From NCBI RefSeq assembly GCF_015277775.1, contig NZ_CP063849.1, positions 4,852,001 through 4,916,000 on the forward strand: a DNA stretch of 64,000 nucleotides, given 5' to 3'. A program made the translations under genes and the position numbers. The DNA is from Paludibaculum fermentans (GTDB taxonomy: Bacteria > Acidobacteriota > Terriglobia > Bryobacterales > Bryobacteraceae). This document shows, one piece after another, positions 23,586-33,208 of this stretch (position 1 is the stretch's first letter; each line of letters begins with the position of its first letter). Below the pieces are notes generated by a model. It worked only from the letters and a program-made list of their open reading frames with translations, had not been told where the DNA came from and did not search any database.

Positions 23586-25726
23586 GGAAATACATCGGCA
23601 CGGAGCAGGTCGCTGTTGGAGGGGTCCAGCCGGACCGTCAAGAGCGACTTGCCGTCCCTGGAGAGCGAGAACGGGCCGATGCCGATGGGCAGAATCGGCT
23701 CCGGGTAATCGGCAACCAACCGTGCCGTATGGGTTTTGAAGTCCAGGAAGTAGATGGACTGCAGGCTCGAGTTGTTGGTCCGCACGCCCAGGTAATAGAC
23801 TCCGTTCGTGTCCACCGCCCAGCAACTGGTGCAGTAAGGGACCAGCCCCTCCAGCACCCGGCTCACCTTGCCCGACTGAAGATCGCCGGTCCACAACTGG
23901 GTGTCGGCAGGCTCCCTCACAAAATAGAGCGCTTTTCCGTCGGGCGCGATGTCGAGCGACAGCCCGCGGGTCTGCAGAACGGTCTGGCCTTTGCCGCCGG
24001 CCGCGGGGAACTTGACCATCGAATCGTCCAGGCCGGCGTAAATCCACTGGCCATCGGGCGAATAGACGGGATGCACCCCGATCTCCCCGAAGGGTTTCAC
24101 CTGCCAGGAGCCGTTCTCCTCGCGGGCAACGAACAGCTCCTTCGTCTTGGAGTTATTGAAAATTAACGACTTCCCATCAGGAGCCCAACGTGCCACGGAG
24201 GGACGCAGTTTGCCCTGGGTGACCTGGACGGGTCCGCTGCCATCGGCCAGGGAAACCCAGATCTGCTCTTCGCCCGTCCGGTCTGTGCGGAAAGCAACGC
24301 GGGCACCGTCAGGGGAATACTGTGGCGATGCATCCTGCCCGGTGGATGCGATCAACCGGGTCCAGGTATGCGGCGCATTGACGCTCAAGCGCCAGATATT
24401 CGGGTCGGACTGAACTACGGTGTAAATGAGTGAATGCGTCTTCAGCGAGAAGGAGAACTGGATGGGGAACTCGGCATAGACGCCGGTGGGCACAGGGGCA
24501 TGGCCCGGCTCCAGGCGCCAGATGCGGAATTCTCCCCCGCGATTGGAGGCGAAGAAGATCGTCCGGTTGTCGGAAGACCAGCCCTGCGCCGAGATCTCGC
24601 GGATATCGGAGGTGAGTTTGCGGGGCTCGCCGCCAGTGGTTGGCACGGAGAAGAGTTCCTGATAGGCGCGATGGTAGGCGCGGACGAAGGAAACATTGGA
24701 GCCATCCGGCGAGAAGCGCGGATCGATGTCCCCGATGATCAGGTCCTCTGGCTGAGTCAGGCGTGATTTCTGCCCGGTGCCGACGCTGACCAGGAAGATG
24801 CCCAAAGGCTGGCTTTGGTTGACAGCGTCATCCATGGCGATGGTGTCACCGCGCGGTGACCAGGCGAGATGAGGATTCGATAGGCCGTAGCGAGTCGCCA
24901 GGACAGGCGTAATCACCCGCTCCGCGCCGCCGTTCACCGGCAGCACCACCAGCTCACCAGCCGACTCGCGGAATCGAAGGCACGCGATGGAGCGACCGTC
25001 CGGCGCCCAGGTTGGACTGGAATACGAACCCGGAGCAGCGCTGAGGAGCCTGGGTGCTCCGCCGGCAGGCTGGATCCAGATCTGGGCCGGTTTTCCGACC
25101 CCCTGCTCCCACAGGTAAGCCACTGTGGTGCCATCGGGAGAAATGGAGGGCTGGTATTCCTTACCGCCCAGCCGCGTCACGGGGGTGATGTGCGGAGGGA
25201 CAGGAGCCGGCTGCGGCCAGAGCAGGAAAACGGCCAATATCAGAACTCCAGCCAGTGCCGGCCCCAGGGTCCACCAGAAGACACGGCGATCTTTCGATGG
25301 GCGCTGACCCGGTGTCGTGGGCACGGCCAACTCCGGCTCGGTGAGGACTGGCGGGTGAAGCTCGGAGGAGCGGGCCGGCTCTTCGTGGCAGGTAACCGGA
25401 CCCAGAATGCGGTAACCTCGGCCCGCAAAGGTCTCGATATACCCGGCGGCGCCCTTCTCCACATTCAGGGCTTTTCTGACAACCGCTATGTTTTGGGCTA
25501 GATTCGCCTCATCAACAACCCGATCGGGCCAGATTGCAGCAATTAACTCCTCCTTGGTAACAACCTGAGGAGACTGCTCTACCAAAATCAGTAGGGTTTC
25601 GGCGGCTTTTCTGGTGAGATGGAGCGGCTCGCCTTCGCGGAGAAGAATCTTCGCCGAGGCGTCCAGACCGAATGCGCCGAACTTGTAAATCCGCCGTCTC
25701 TCCAACACGTTACCGTTCAAATTCAA
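23582..25726 (-). CDS. Winged-helix / transmembrane / TolB-like propeller regulator
   Basis: The 714-residue protein has an OmpR/CadC-type winged helix at residues about 12-110 (KFGAFGLDASAKILLREGEPLHLTRKAAETLLILVE, then SPQVVTKEELIAAIWPD and YIETFAGRGYRI). One membrane helix follows (about 148-168), then a PD40/TolB-like beta-propeller with repeated SPDG and APDG motifs. Such one-component regulators would bind DNA in the cytoplasm and sense a ligand outside. The annotated start is TTG (25726); the GTG at 25708 is an alternative. A tandem 11-base repeat lies just upstream. It diverges from the GH106 gene. Confidence 0.9.
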   Translation of the reverse strand: MNLNGNVLERRRIYKFGAFGLDASAKILLREGEPLHLTRKAAETLLILVEQSPQVVTKEELIAAIWPDRVVDEANLAQNIAVVRKALNVEKGAAGYIETFAGRGYRILGPVTCHEEPARSSELHPPVLTEPELAVPTTPGQRPSKDRRVFWWTLGPALAGVLILAVFLLWPQPAPVPPHITPVTRLGGKEYQPSISPDGTTVAYLWEQGVGKPAQIWIQPAGGAPRLLSAAPGSYSSPTWAPDGRSIACLRFRESAGELVVLPVNGGAERVITPVLATRYGLSNPHLAWSPRGDTIAMDDAVNQSQPLGIFLVSVGTGQKSRLTQPEDLIIGDIDPRFSPDGSNVSFVRAYHRAYQELFSVPTTGGEPRKLTSDIREISAQGWSSDNRTIFFASNRGGEFRIWRLEPGHAPVPTGVYAEFPIQFSFSLKTHSLIYTVVQSDPNIWRLSVNAPHTWTRLIASTGQDASPQYSPDGARVAFRTDRTGEEQIWVSLADGSGPVQVTQGKLRPSVARWAPDGKSLIFNNSKTKELFVAREENGSWQVKPFGEIGVHPVYSPDGQWIYAGLDDSMVKFPAAGGKGQTVLQTRGLSLDIAPDGKALYFVREPADTQLWTGDLQSGKVSRVLEGLVPYCTSCWAVDTNGVYYLGVRTNNSSLQSIYFLDFKTHTARLVADYPEPILPIGIGPFSLSRDGKSLLTVRLDPSNSDLLRADVFP

Positions 25727-25727
25727 G

Positions 25728-25749
25728 ATCTTCTTAGAATCTTCTTAGC
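25728..25749. repeat. Tandem 11-base direct repeat at regulator start
   Basis: ATCTTCTTAGA at 25728-25738 is followed directly by ATCTTCTTAGC at 25739-25749. It lies immediately upstream of the winged-helix regulator start, in the region divergent to GH106. The OmpR-family fold commonly binds tandem direct repeats, so this may be an autoregulatory site (inference). Confidence 0.5.
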
Positions 25750-25897
25750 CTCGAACCGTTGTACCCGCACTGTCAATAGCTGAACCTAATCACGAACAGT
25801 AGTGTAGCGCAACCGTTTTGGGCGTGGAATCGACTGATATATCTGTAGGCCACTCTAAAACCACGTCAGCTTCCACCGTCCGTTCAGGGGACATTGA

Positions 25898-28474
25898 ATG
25901 CACCATCGCCGCCTGGGCCAAGCAGCCCGTCTCATCGCCCTGGCCGTGTCGGCCGGTGTCGCGTCGTCCGCCTCGTCCATTGATGCAATTCGAGCTTCAT
26001 TCGCCGCGCCGCCGCCTGATAGCAGGATCATGATGCGGTGGTGGTGGTTCGGTCCGGCGGTCACGCAGCACGAGTTGCAGCGCGAGTTGGAGGTCATGAA
26101 AGCGGGCGGCATCGGGGGCGTCGAGATACAGCCGGTCTACCCCTTGGCCCTGGACAACCCGGAACAGAAGATCCGCAATCTGCCATTCCTGTCGGCAGAG
26201 TTCCTGGATTCCGTGAAGTTCGCGGCGGAAACCGGGCGAAGGTTGGGTCTGCGGGTCGACATGACCTTGGGCAGTGGTTGGCCTTATGGTGGTCCGCACA
26301 TCCCCCTGCCCCTAGCGGCTGGCAGGCTACGGGTGGAGCGAGGAGCGACGGCTCCCGTGCTCAAGGAAGGCGAATCACTGGTCGCAGCGTTCGCCGACCA
26401 GAACCTTTTCTTTATAGCTGGCCACACGGGCATGAAGGTGAAGCGGGCCTCAGCAGGTGCGGAGGGGTTGGTTCTCGACCACTACAACCGGGCGGCCCTC
26501 GACAAACACTTGCAGGCGGTGGGGGAACCACTGCTGAAAGCCTTTGGCGGAAACCCGCCGTACGCCGTCTTCAATGACAGCCTCGAAGTTTTTGGCTCGG
26601 ATTGGACCACTGACCTGCTGGCGGAGTTCCAGAAGAGACGCGGCTACGATCTCAAGCCGAACCTGCCGGCCCTGGTCGGTGAGCTCACGGTGGAGAAGGG
26701 CGCCATTCGAAACGACTGGGCCCTGACGCTTACTGAACTGGTGGAAGAGCGATTCCTTGCGCCGGCCCGGGAGTGGGCCCATGCGCACGGAACGCTCTTC
26801 CGGTCGCAGACTTACGGCACTCCGCCCGTTACTCTTTCCAGCCAGCGGTTTGTCGACCTGGCCGACGGCGAGCAACCGCACTGGCGGCAGTTCAGCGCCA
26901 CCAGATGGGCCTCGTCGGCCAACCACATTCTGGGAAAGCCTGTCACGGCGACCGAGACGTGGACGTGGCTGCATTCGCCTACTTTCGCGGCCACGCCGCT
27001 GGACATCAAGGCGGAAGCCGACCGGCATTTCCTGCAGGGCGTGAACCAACTTATCGGTCATGGCTGGCCCTATTCGCCTGAGAGCGCAGGCAAGCCCGGC
27101 TGGGGCTTCTACGCCGCCGCATCGTTTAACGACAACAACCCGTGGTGGATCGTGATGCCCGATGTATCCGCCTATCTGCAGCGCCTCAGTTGGCTGCTGC
27201 GGCAGGGCAAACCGGCCAACGACGTGGCGTTGTATGTGCCCGTCGGCGATACGCGCGCGCGGTTTACGGCTGGTTCGGGCCGGGTCTCCATCGACCGCCA
27301 GATGGGCGAAGTGACCGGGCCCGAGGTGATTCCGCAGATCCTGGACGCCGGCTTTGGCTTCGACGGCGTCGACGACGGCCTGTTGGAGCAGGCCCTGGCT
27401 AGCGGCGGCTACCGCATCGTGGTGCTGCCGAATGTGGAACGGATCCCCCTGTCAAGCTACCGCTGGTTGGAACGGTTTGCGGCTGGTGGCGGACTTCTAG
27501 TGGCAGTGAGGCGTAAGCCTTCGCTGGGCCCGGGGTTGCTGGATGCGGAGAATGAGGCCAGGCAGATTCGGGAGATCTCAGCCAGGCTGTTCGACGCCGC
27601 CGGCGCCCCGGGCCGTTTTGTCGCCGATGACAAGAACCTCGGGGCGGCACTCACCGCATCGAGGACTCCGGATTTGACGTGGGCTCCGGCCAATCCCCAA
27701 CTGGGATTCGCACACCGGAAACTGGCGGACAGCGAAATCTATTTCGTCGCCAATACGAGCAATCAGGCTTATACGGGCAAAGTACGATTCCGGGTGGAGG
27801 GTCTCAAGCCTGAGTGGTTGGATCCGCTTTCGGGCAGGACCCTCGCGCTCGGAGATGAGATCACACTGCCTCCCTACTCGTCATTAGTGGCGATTCTCTC
27901 CACCGGCGCAAAGCCAGCCGTACCCGCGAAGTCCGCCACGAGCGGGGGCATGGATCTCAGCACTGACTGGAAGGTCAGCTTTGAAGGGCTGGACAAGTCT
28001 GTTTCGATGGACCGGTTGAGGTCGTGGACGGAGGACGCGGCGACGCGCCATTTCTCCGGCACGGCGGTGTACGAGAAGGCGGTTACGGTTTCGAAGCAGC
28101 TGAGCGGCGACCGCGTGGTGCTGGACTTCGGTGAAGCCACGCCGATTCCGGAATCGCGCAGCGCGAACGGCATGCGGGCCTGGCTGCAGGCGCCGGTGCG
28201 GGATGCCGCTGTGGTTTATGTGAATGGACAACGGGCCGGGTCGGTGTGGGCGCCACCCTATCGGGTGGAGCTCACGGGCCTGTTGAAGGAAGGCCGGAAT
28301 GAGTTGCGGGTGGTCGTGGCCAATACGTCGATCAACCGCCTGGCCAGCCAGGGTGAGCCGGACTACAAAGCAGTCGCGGCCAAGTACGGCGAACGGTTCC
28401 AAATGCAGGATATGCGCAACCTGAAGCCGGAGCTTTCCGGGCTTTTGGGCCGTATCAGGCTGGTGGCGGAATGA
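25898..28474 (+). CDS. GH106 alpha-L-rhamnosidase
   Basis: This 858-residue secreted enzyme starts at ATG 25898 with a signal peptide (LIALAVSAGVASSASS). The GH106 barrel is marked by RIMMRWWWFGPAVT, AGGIGGVEIQPVYPL, VDMTLGSGWPYGGP, the FNDSLEVFGSDWT stretch and TATETWTWLHSPTFAATPLDIKAEADRHFLQGVNQLIGHGWPYSP. The C-terminus from about 690 is a galactose-binding-type sandwich (VYVNGQRAGSVWAPPYRVELTGLLKEGRNELRV). It would remove rhamnose from plant rhamnogalacturonan or bacterial polysaccharides. It is followed by the Oar-like receptor, suggesting joint use in glycan capture. Confidence 0.9.
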   Translation: MHHRRLGQAARLIALAVSAGVASSASSIDAIRASFAAPPPDSRIMMRWWWFGPAVTQHELQRELEVMKAGGIGGVEIQPVYPLALDNPEQKIRNLPFLSAEFLDSVKFAAETGRRLGLRVDMTLGSGWPYGGPHIPLPLAAGRLRVERGATAPVLKEGESLVAAFADQNLFFIAGHTGMKVKRASAGAEGLVLDHYNRAALDKHLQAVGEPLLKAFGGNPPYAVFNDSLEVFGSDWTTDLLAEFQKRRGYDLKPNLPALVGELTVEKGAIRNDWALTLTELVEERFLAPAREWAHAHGTLFRSQTYGTPPVTLSSQRFVDLADGEQPHWRQFSATRWASSANHILGKPVTATETWTWLHSPTFAATPLDIKAEADRHFLQGVNQLIGHGWPYSPESAGKPGWGFYAAASFNDNNPWWIVMPDVSAYLQRLSWLLRQGKPANDVALYVPVGDTRARFTAGSGRVSIDRQMGEVTGPEVIPQILDAGFGFDGVDDGLLEQALASGGYRIVVLPNVERIPLSSYRWLERFAAGGGLLVAVRRKPSLGPGLLDAENEARQIREISARLFDAAGAPGRFVADDKNLGAALTASRTPDLTWAPANPQLGFAHRKLADSEIYFVANTSNQAYTGKVRFRVEGLKPEWLDPLSGRTLALGDEITLPPYSSLVAILSTGAKPAVPAKSATSGGMDLSTDWKVSFEGLDKSVSMDRLRSWTEDAATRHFSGTAVYEKAVTVSKQLSGDRVVLDFGEATPIPESRSANGMRAWLQAPVRDAAVVYVNGQRAGSVWAPPYRVELTGLLKEGRNELRVVVANTSINRLASQGEPDYKAVAAKYGERFQMQDMRNLKPELSGLLGRIRLVAE

Positions 28475-28526
28475 GGAGTCTCCCCTCAGTTGTGTCGGCC
28501 GCCTCCGCAGAGTTGGGTATTCAGGC

Positions 28527-28550
28527 ATCGCGCGCCTGTCAACGCGCGAT
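28527..28550 (+). promoter_or_regulatory. GC-rich hairpin in the leader of the TonB receptor gene
   Basis: ATCGCGCG (28527-28534) pairs perfectly with CGCGCGAT (28543-28550) around an eight-base loop. It lies between the rhamnosidase stop and the receptor start. There is no T-run, so it is not a classical terminator; it may be an attenuator, an operator or an RNA-stability element. Confidence 0.45.
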
Positions 28551-28580
28551 GAGTTGGGTTAGTTTCAGCGGGTCCGGATC

Positions 28581-28599
28581 ACACGGCTGGGAACCGTGT
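28581..28599 (+). promoter_or_regulatory. Second leader hairpin before the TonB receptor gene
   Basis: ACACGG (28581-28586) pairs with CCGTGT (28594-28599) around a seven-base loop, about 38 bases before the receptor ATG. Together with the preceding hairpin it makes a structured leader. Confidence 0.4.
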
Positions 28600-28637
28600 C
28601 TGACCGGGCCGGCGCAGCGAATTAGAAAGGAATGGAA

Positions 28638-31600
28638 ATGAAGAGTCGCATTTTCTCGCTTATTGCGATATTCGTCCTGCTGACGGGCCTACCGGCCTGG
28701 GCGCAGGATGCCAGAGGCACCATACTCGGAAAGATCACTGATCCGAGCGGAGCCGTATTGCCTGGCGCCACGGTCGTGGTAGCCAACTCGGCCATGGGCT
28801 ATAAATTGACGTTGACGACGAATTCAGACGGCCTGTACACAGCGCCGCTGCTTTCGCCTGGTGTGTATCAGGTGGAGGTCACCGCGGCTGGCTTTAAAAA
28901 GGCCACTCGCAGCGGAATCGAAGTCCGCATCGCGGACCGCCTCGACATCAGCATTGCGCTCGAGATCGGTACGCAGGACCAGTCGGTCACCATCACGTCG
29001 GACCTGCCGCTGTTGAACGCGGAATCCGCCTCCACCGGCACTGTCATCGACTCCAAGCGGGTCGCCAACCTGCCGCTGTCTTACGGCAACCCGTTCCTGC
29101 TCATCGGCCTGACCGCCGGCGTCACCTTCAACGGCAGCGTCCGCCTGGACCGTCCGTTCGAGCCCACGCACATCGTCAACTACTCGATGGGCGGCACGCG
29201 CGGCAACCTGAACGACCTAACCATCGACGGCGCGCCTTCCACGGCCACGGCCAACGCCAACGAAGTGACGGCTTCCTACGTTCCTCCGACGGACATCGTG
29301 CAGGAATTCAAGGTGCAGACGGCCACGTTCGATGCCCAGTTCGGCCAGACCCAGGGCGGCGTAACCAACATCAGCATCAAGTCCGGCACAAACGACCTCC
29401 ACGGCAGCGCCGGGTATTCGTTCTACCGGCCCAACATGCTGGCCAACGATTTCTTCAACAACAAGTCGGGCCTGCCCACGCCGAACTTCGAGTTCAATCG
29501 CTGGGGCGGCTCGATCAGCGGCCCGGTCGTGCTCCCGAAGATCTACAACGGCCACAACAAGACATTCTTCCTGTGGGGCTATGAAGGCATCAGGGACTCT
29601 CGGCCCCGCCATGACGACACATCGAATACGGTGCCCACGGCGGCCATGCACGACGGCGATTTCTCCGCCCTTCTGGCCAGCGGCTCCACCTATGCCATCT
29701 ACGATCCAGCCACCCGCGTGAAGCTCGCCAACGGCCGCTATCAGCAGACCCCGTTCGCCGGCAACATCGTTCCGAAAGCGCGTTTCGACGCCGTCGGAAA
29801 GGCGATCCTCGACTGGTATCCCACCACGCCGAAGTCAGCCGGTGATGCGGTCGGAATCGGGAACTTCCGCGACGCCAGCCTGGCGGAAACGGCCGACTAC
29901 TACAACAACACGGTGCGCGTCGACCAGAACCTCGGCGACCGCCAGCGCTTGTTCGTCCGCATCAGCCAGTACCGCCGCGATTCGCTCTACAACGACTACT
30001 TCGGTAACGCATTCACCGGCACGCAGTTCCTGTTTGACTCCAAGGCAGGCATGATCGACCACGTCATCACGCTGTCGCCGACCATGGTGCTGAACACCCG
30101 CTACAGCTACAACCGGTTCATCCGCGGCTCCGACGGCCCGGCGTCGGGCGAAGGTTTTGATGTCACCAAGCTCGGCTTCTCCCAGCAGTTTGCCAAGCAG
30201 GTGCCCACCGACATCGCGCGCTTCCCGCGCGTCAACCTGACTGGCTACATCAGCAACGGCTTCACCGGCGAACTACGCCCCGTGAACAACCACACGGCGT
30301 CGGCCACACTGACCAAGTCCGCCGGCAAGCACAACATCCGCACGGGCTTTGAGTTCCGCGTCTACCAGGAAGCGGACAAGTTCTTCAGCAATGCCCAGAG
30401 CGGCCAGTTCACGTTCGACTCCACGTGGACCAAGGGCCCGCTGGACAACGCGTCGGCGTCGCCCAGCAGCATCGGGCAGTCAGTCGCCGCACTGCTCCTC
30501 GGCCTGCCTGGCTCGGGCAGCATCGCCCGGTCGGCGGACTATATTGAAGCCTCCAAGAGCTGGGGCTTCTTCATCCAGGACGACTTCAAGCTGAGCCGCA
30601 AGCTTACCTTGAACATCGGCGTCCGCTATGAGTTCGAAACGCCGCTGAAGGAGCGCTACAACCGCAGCGCCCTGGGCTTCGACCCGAACTACACCCAGAG
30701 CATCTCGGCCGCCGCGCAGGCCAACTATGCGAGCATCTACCCGAATATCTCGGGCGGGTTCGCGCAGCTTCCGCCCAGCGCCTTCGCGCTTAGGGGCGGC
30801 ATGACCTTTGCGGGCGTGAACGGCAACGACGGCGGTCTTTACAACACGCCGAAGAACGTCTTTCTGCCGCGCATCGGTTTCGCCTACCAACTGGACAGCA
30901 AGACCGTTATCCGTTCGGGCTTCGGTATGTTCGCCGGCTTCCTCGGCGAGCGCCGCGGCGACGTCATTCAGAACGGCTTCAGCCAGAACACCAACATGGT
31001 GCTGACGCGGGATAGCGGCCTCACCTGGGCCACCACCCTTGCCAATCCCTTCCCGGACGGAGTCTCCGAGCCGAGAGGCGCCGCCGACGGCTACGCCACC
31101 TACCTGGGCCAGAGCTTCTCGTTCTTCAACCAGAATCCGAAGCTCCCCATGACCAACCGCTGGGAGTTCAGCGTCCAGCGCGAGCTCAAGGGCTACAGCC
31201 TGGAGGCCAGCTATATCGGCAGCAAGACCAATCACATCGAGGTCTCCACGGCCAGCGGAACTTCCTCGAGTCTGGGACGCAACATCAATGCGCTGCCGCT
31301 GCAGTATTGGAGCACCTCGCGCGTGCGCGACGACGTAAACAACAATTACCTCAGCGCCAATATCTCCAACCCGCTGGTGGGCTTGGTCCCCGGCAATACG
31401 CAAGGCACCTACACCAGCGCGCAAATCTCGCGGCAGACCCTGCTGTCGCCCTATCCCGCGTTTGGCTCCAACAGCATCACGACCAGCGACAACTCCGGCT
31501 ACTCCTGGTACCACAGCATGCAGATCTCGCTCCAGAAGCGATTCAGCAAGGGCTACACGGTCATGGGGAGCTACACCCTGTCCAAGTGGATGCAGGCAAC

Positions 31601-32213
31601 AAACCTGCTGAACGCGGCCGACCCGCTGCCCATTCGGGAAATCTCCGACGCCGACGCCCCGCACCGCATCAACATCAGCGGAATCTGGGAACTCCCGTTC
31701 GGCAAGGGCAAGCCCATGCTGTCGAACTCCAACGGCTTCGTCTCCCGCCTGGTCGGCGGATGGCAGGCCTCCGGCATCTGGTCGCTGCAGAGCGGCTTCC
31801 CGCTGGCCTGGGCCAACAGCATCTATTACGGCAACCCGGCCGATATCCTGCTGCCGCAGGATCAGCGCACACCTGACCATTGGTTCAATGTGAGCGGCTT
31901 TGAAACCGTCAGCACCAAGCAGTTGCTCAGCAACCAGCTCCGCTGGTGGCCGCTGCGCTTCGCGCAACTCCGCCGTCAGCGCCAGAACAATGTTGATCTG
32001 GCCCTGATCAAGGACACGCGCATTCGGGAAGGCATGAACTTCCAGTTCCGCGCGGAAGCGCTCAACGCCTTCAACCACCCGTATTTCCCCGCTCCGAACA
32101 TGACGGTGACCACGGCCCAGAGCGCGGGCGCCACCGGCTTCGGCCAGATCAACGCCTCCACCCAGGACAATTACGCACGGCGCCTGCAGCTCACTGCACG
32201 CTTCACGTTCTAG
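28638..32213 (+). CDS. Oar-like TonB-dependent outer-membrane receptor
   Basis: The 1191-residue protein starts at the second ATG (28638), six bases from a GAAAGGA ribosome site; the ATG at 28632 abuts that site. A signal peptide (ending LPAWAQ) is followed by a carboxypeptidase-regulatory-like beta-sandwich (residues about 25-105, GTILGKITDPSGAVLPGATV), then a plug-like region and a large outer-membrane barrel ending in aromatic ARFTF. This architecture is expanded in Acidobacteria and related to Myxococcus Oar. It probably takes up large glycans or oligosaccharides with TonB energy. A strong terminator follows at once. The neighbouring GH106 suggests a rhamnose-containing ligand (inference). 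Confidence 0.92.
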   Translation: MKSRIFSLIAIFVLLTGLPAWAQDARGTILGKITDPSGAVLPGATVVVANSAMGYKLTLTTNSDGLYTAPLLSPGVYQVEVTAAGFKKATRSGIEVRIADRLDISIALEIGTQDQSVTITSDLPLLNAESASTGTVIDSKRVANLPLSYGNPFLLIGLTAGVTFNGSVRLDRPFEPTHIVNYSMGGTRGNLNDLTIDGAPSTATANANEVTASYVPPTDIVQEFKVQTATFDAQFGQTQGGVTNISIKSGTNDLHGSAGYSFYRPNMLANDFFNNKSGLPTPNFEFNRWGGSISGPVVLPKIYNGHNKTFFLWGYEGIRDSRPRHDDTSNTVPTAAMHDGDFSALLASGSTYAIYDPATRVKLANGRYQQTPFAGNIVPKARFDAVGKAILDWYPTTPKSAGDAVGIGNFRDASLAETADYYNNTVRVDQNLGDRQRLFVRISQYRRDSLYNDYFGNAFTGTQFLFDSKAGMIDHVITLSPTMVLNTRYSYNRFIRGSDGPASGEGFDVTKLGFSQQFAKQVPTDIARFPRVNLTGYISNGFTGELRPVNNHTASATLTKSAGKHNIRTGFEFRVYQEADKFFSNAQSGQFTFDSTWTKGPLDNASASPSSIGQSVAALLLGLPGSGSIARSADYIEASKSWGFFIQDDFKLSRKLTLNIGVRYEFETPLKERYNRSALGFDPNYTQSISAAAQANYASIYPNISGGFAQLPPSAFALRGGMTFAGVNGNDGGLYNTPKNVFLPRIGFAYQLDSKTVIRSGFGMFAGFLGERRGDVIQNGFSQNTNMVLTRDSGLTWATTLANPFPDGVSEPRGAADGYATYLGQSFSFFNQNPKLPMTNRWEFSVQRELKGYSLEASYIGSKTNHIEVSTASGTSSSLGRNINALPLQYWSTSRVRDDVNNNYLSANISNPLVGLVPGNTQGTYTSAQISRQTLLSPYPAFGSNSITTSDNSGYSWYHSMQISLQKRFSKGYTVMGSYTLSKWMQATNLLNAADPLPIREISDADAPHRINISGIWELPFGKGKPMLSNSNGFVSRLVGGWQASGIWSLQSGFPLAWANSIYYGNPADILLPQDQRTPDHWFNVSGFETVSTKQLLSNQLRWWPLRFAQLRRQRQNNVDLALIKDTRIREGMNFQFRAEALNAFNHPYFPAPNMTVTTAQSAGATGFGQINASTQDNYARRLQLTARFTF

Positions 32214-32228
32214 TTCCGGGTCCAACCC

Positions 32229-32266
32229 AAAGGGCGGCCTCGCTATCGCAGCGGGGCCGCCCTTTT
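32229..32266 (+). terminator. Rho-independent terminator after the TonB receptor gene
   Basis: GGGCGGCC (32232-32239) pairs with GGCCGCCC (32255-32262), flanked by AAA on the left and TTTT on the right. The stem begins about 15 bases after the stop. The A/T flanks mean it could also work weakly for fabI transcripts coming from the other strand. Confidence 0.88.
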
Positions 32267-32303
32267 CCTGTTTGTGAAACTGAATCGTGCTTTTGGGCTC
32301 GGG

Positions 32304-33074
32304 CTAAATGCCCATTATCTGATAGCCGGAGTCGACGTACATGATGTTGCCCGTCACGCCGCGGCCCAATTCGGACGCCAGGAAGACAGCCGCGTCGGCC
32401 ACTTCCGCCGGATCGGTCGTGCGCCGGAGGGGAGCGGTCTCCGTCACATGATCCAGAATCTTCGAAAAATCCTTAATGCCGCGAGCCGAAGCGGTCTTGA
32501 TAGGACCGGCTGAAATTGCGTTCACACGAATGTTCCGCGGACCCAGTTCACTCGCCAGGTACCGCACGCTGGCTTCCAGAGCGGCTTTGGCCACGCCCAT
32601 CACGTTGTAGTTGGTCATGACACGCTGGCTGCCCAGGTAGGACAGTGTCATGATCGACCCGCCTTCCGTCATGACGGGCGCAACGGCCCGGGAGATCGCC
32701 ACCAGAGAGTAACAGGAGACTTCCTGTGCCAGCAGGAACCCGTCCCGCGAGGTCTCGTAGAACGGCCGCGCCAGGTCTTCCTTGTTGGCAAAGGCAATGG
32801 AATGAACAACGGCATCGAGCCGGATGCCTTCCGACTTCAACATCTCCGTCAAATGCTGGATGTCATCCTCGCGGGTCACATCGCAGCAGACCAGTTTCTG
32901 AGCATCAAGGTCGCGGGCCAGCTCTTCCACTACGTCCTTTTGCCTTTCCCCCTGGTAAGTGAGGATCAGTCCGGCGCCTTCCCGGCGGTAGGCGCGGGCG
33001 ATCGCGTAGGCGATGGACCAGCGGTTTGCCAGCCCCAGGACGAGCGTTGTCTTGTCTTTCAGCAACTGAGACAT
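32304..33074 (-). CDS. fabI: Enoyl-[acyl-carrier-protein] reductase (NADH), FabI
   Basis: The 256-residue enzyme performs the last reduction in each round of fatty-acid elongation. It is a divergent short-chain dehydrogenase with GLANRWSIAYAIA (14-26) for NADH binding, and catalytic Tyr146, Tyr156 and Lys163 in SYLGSQRVMTNYNVMGVAK, matching the E. coli numbering. ATG 33074 is chosen over the longer frame to 33149 because FabI proteins begin close to the first beta strand. This is the triclosan-target type of reductase. It appears to be monocistronic. Confidence 0.96.
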   Translation of the reverse strand: MSQLLKDKTTLVLGLANRWSIAYAIARAYRREGAGLILTYQGERQKDVVEELARDLDAQKLVCCDVTREDDIQHLTEMLKSEGIRLDAVVHSIAFANKEDLARPFYETSRDGFLLAQEVSCYSLVAISRAVAPVMTEGGSIMTLSYLGSQRVMTNYNVMGVAKAALEASVRYLASELGPRNIRVNAISAGPIKTASARGIKDFSKILDHVTETAPLRRTTDPAEVADAAVFLASELGRGVTGNIMYVDSGYQIMGI

Positions 33075-33208
33075 GAATTTCTTATTGTAGCCTGCGGTTT
33101 CGGCTTTCCGCGCAGCACTCCAAGCTGGCCGGACGAATCCTGTATCCACTCACCGGGCCTGAAACGTCAGCACTTATGGTTGTAGTCTAAGAACGAGAGG
33201 ATTTTGTT

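Noticed and set aside
30480-32225. Minus-strand open frame (581 codons) opposite the Oar-like receptor
   Set aside because: It is entirely antisense to the receptor barrel, with no ribosome site and no motifs.
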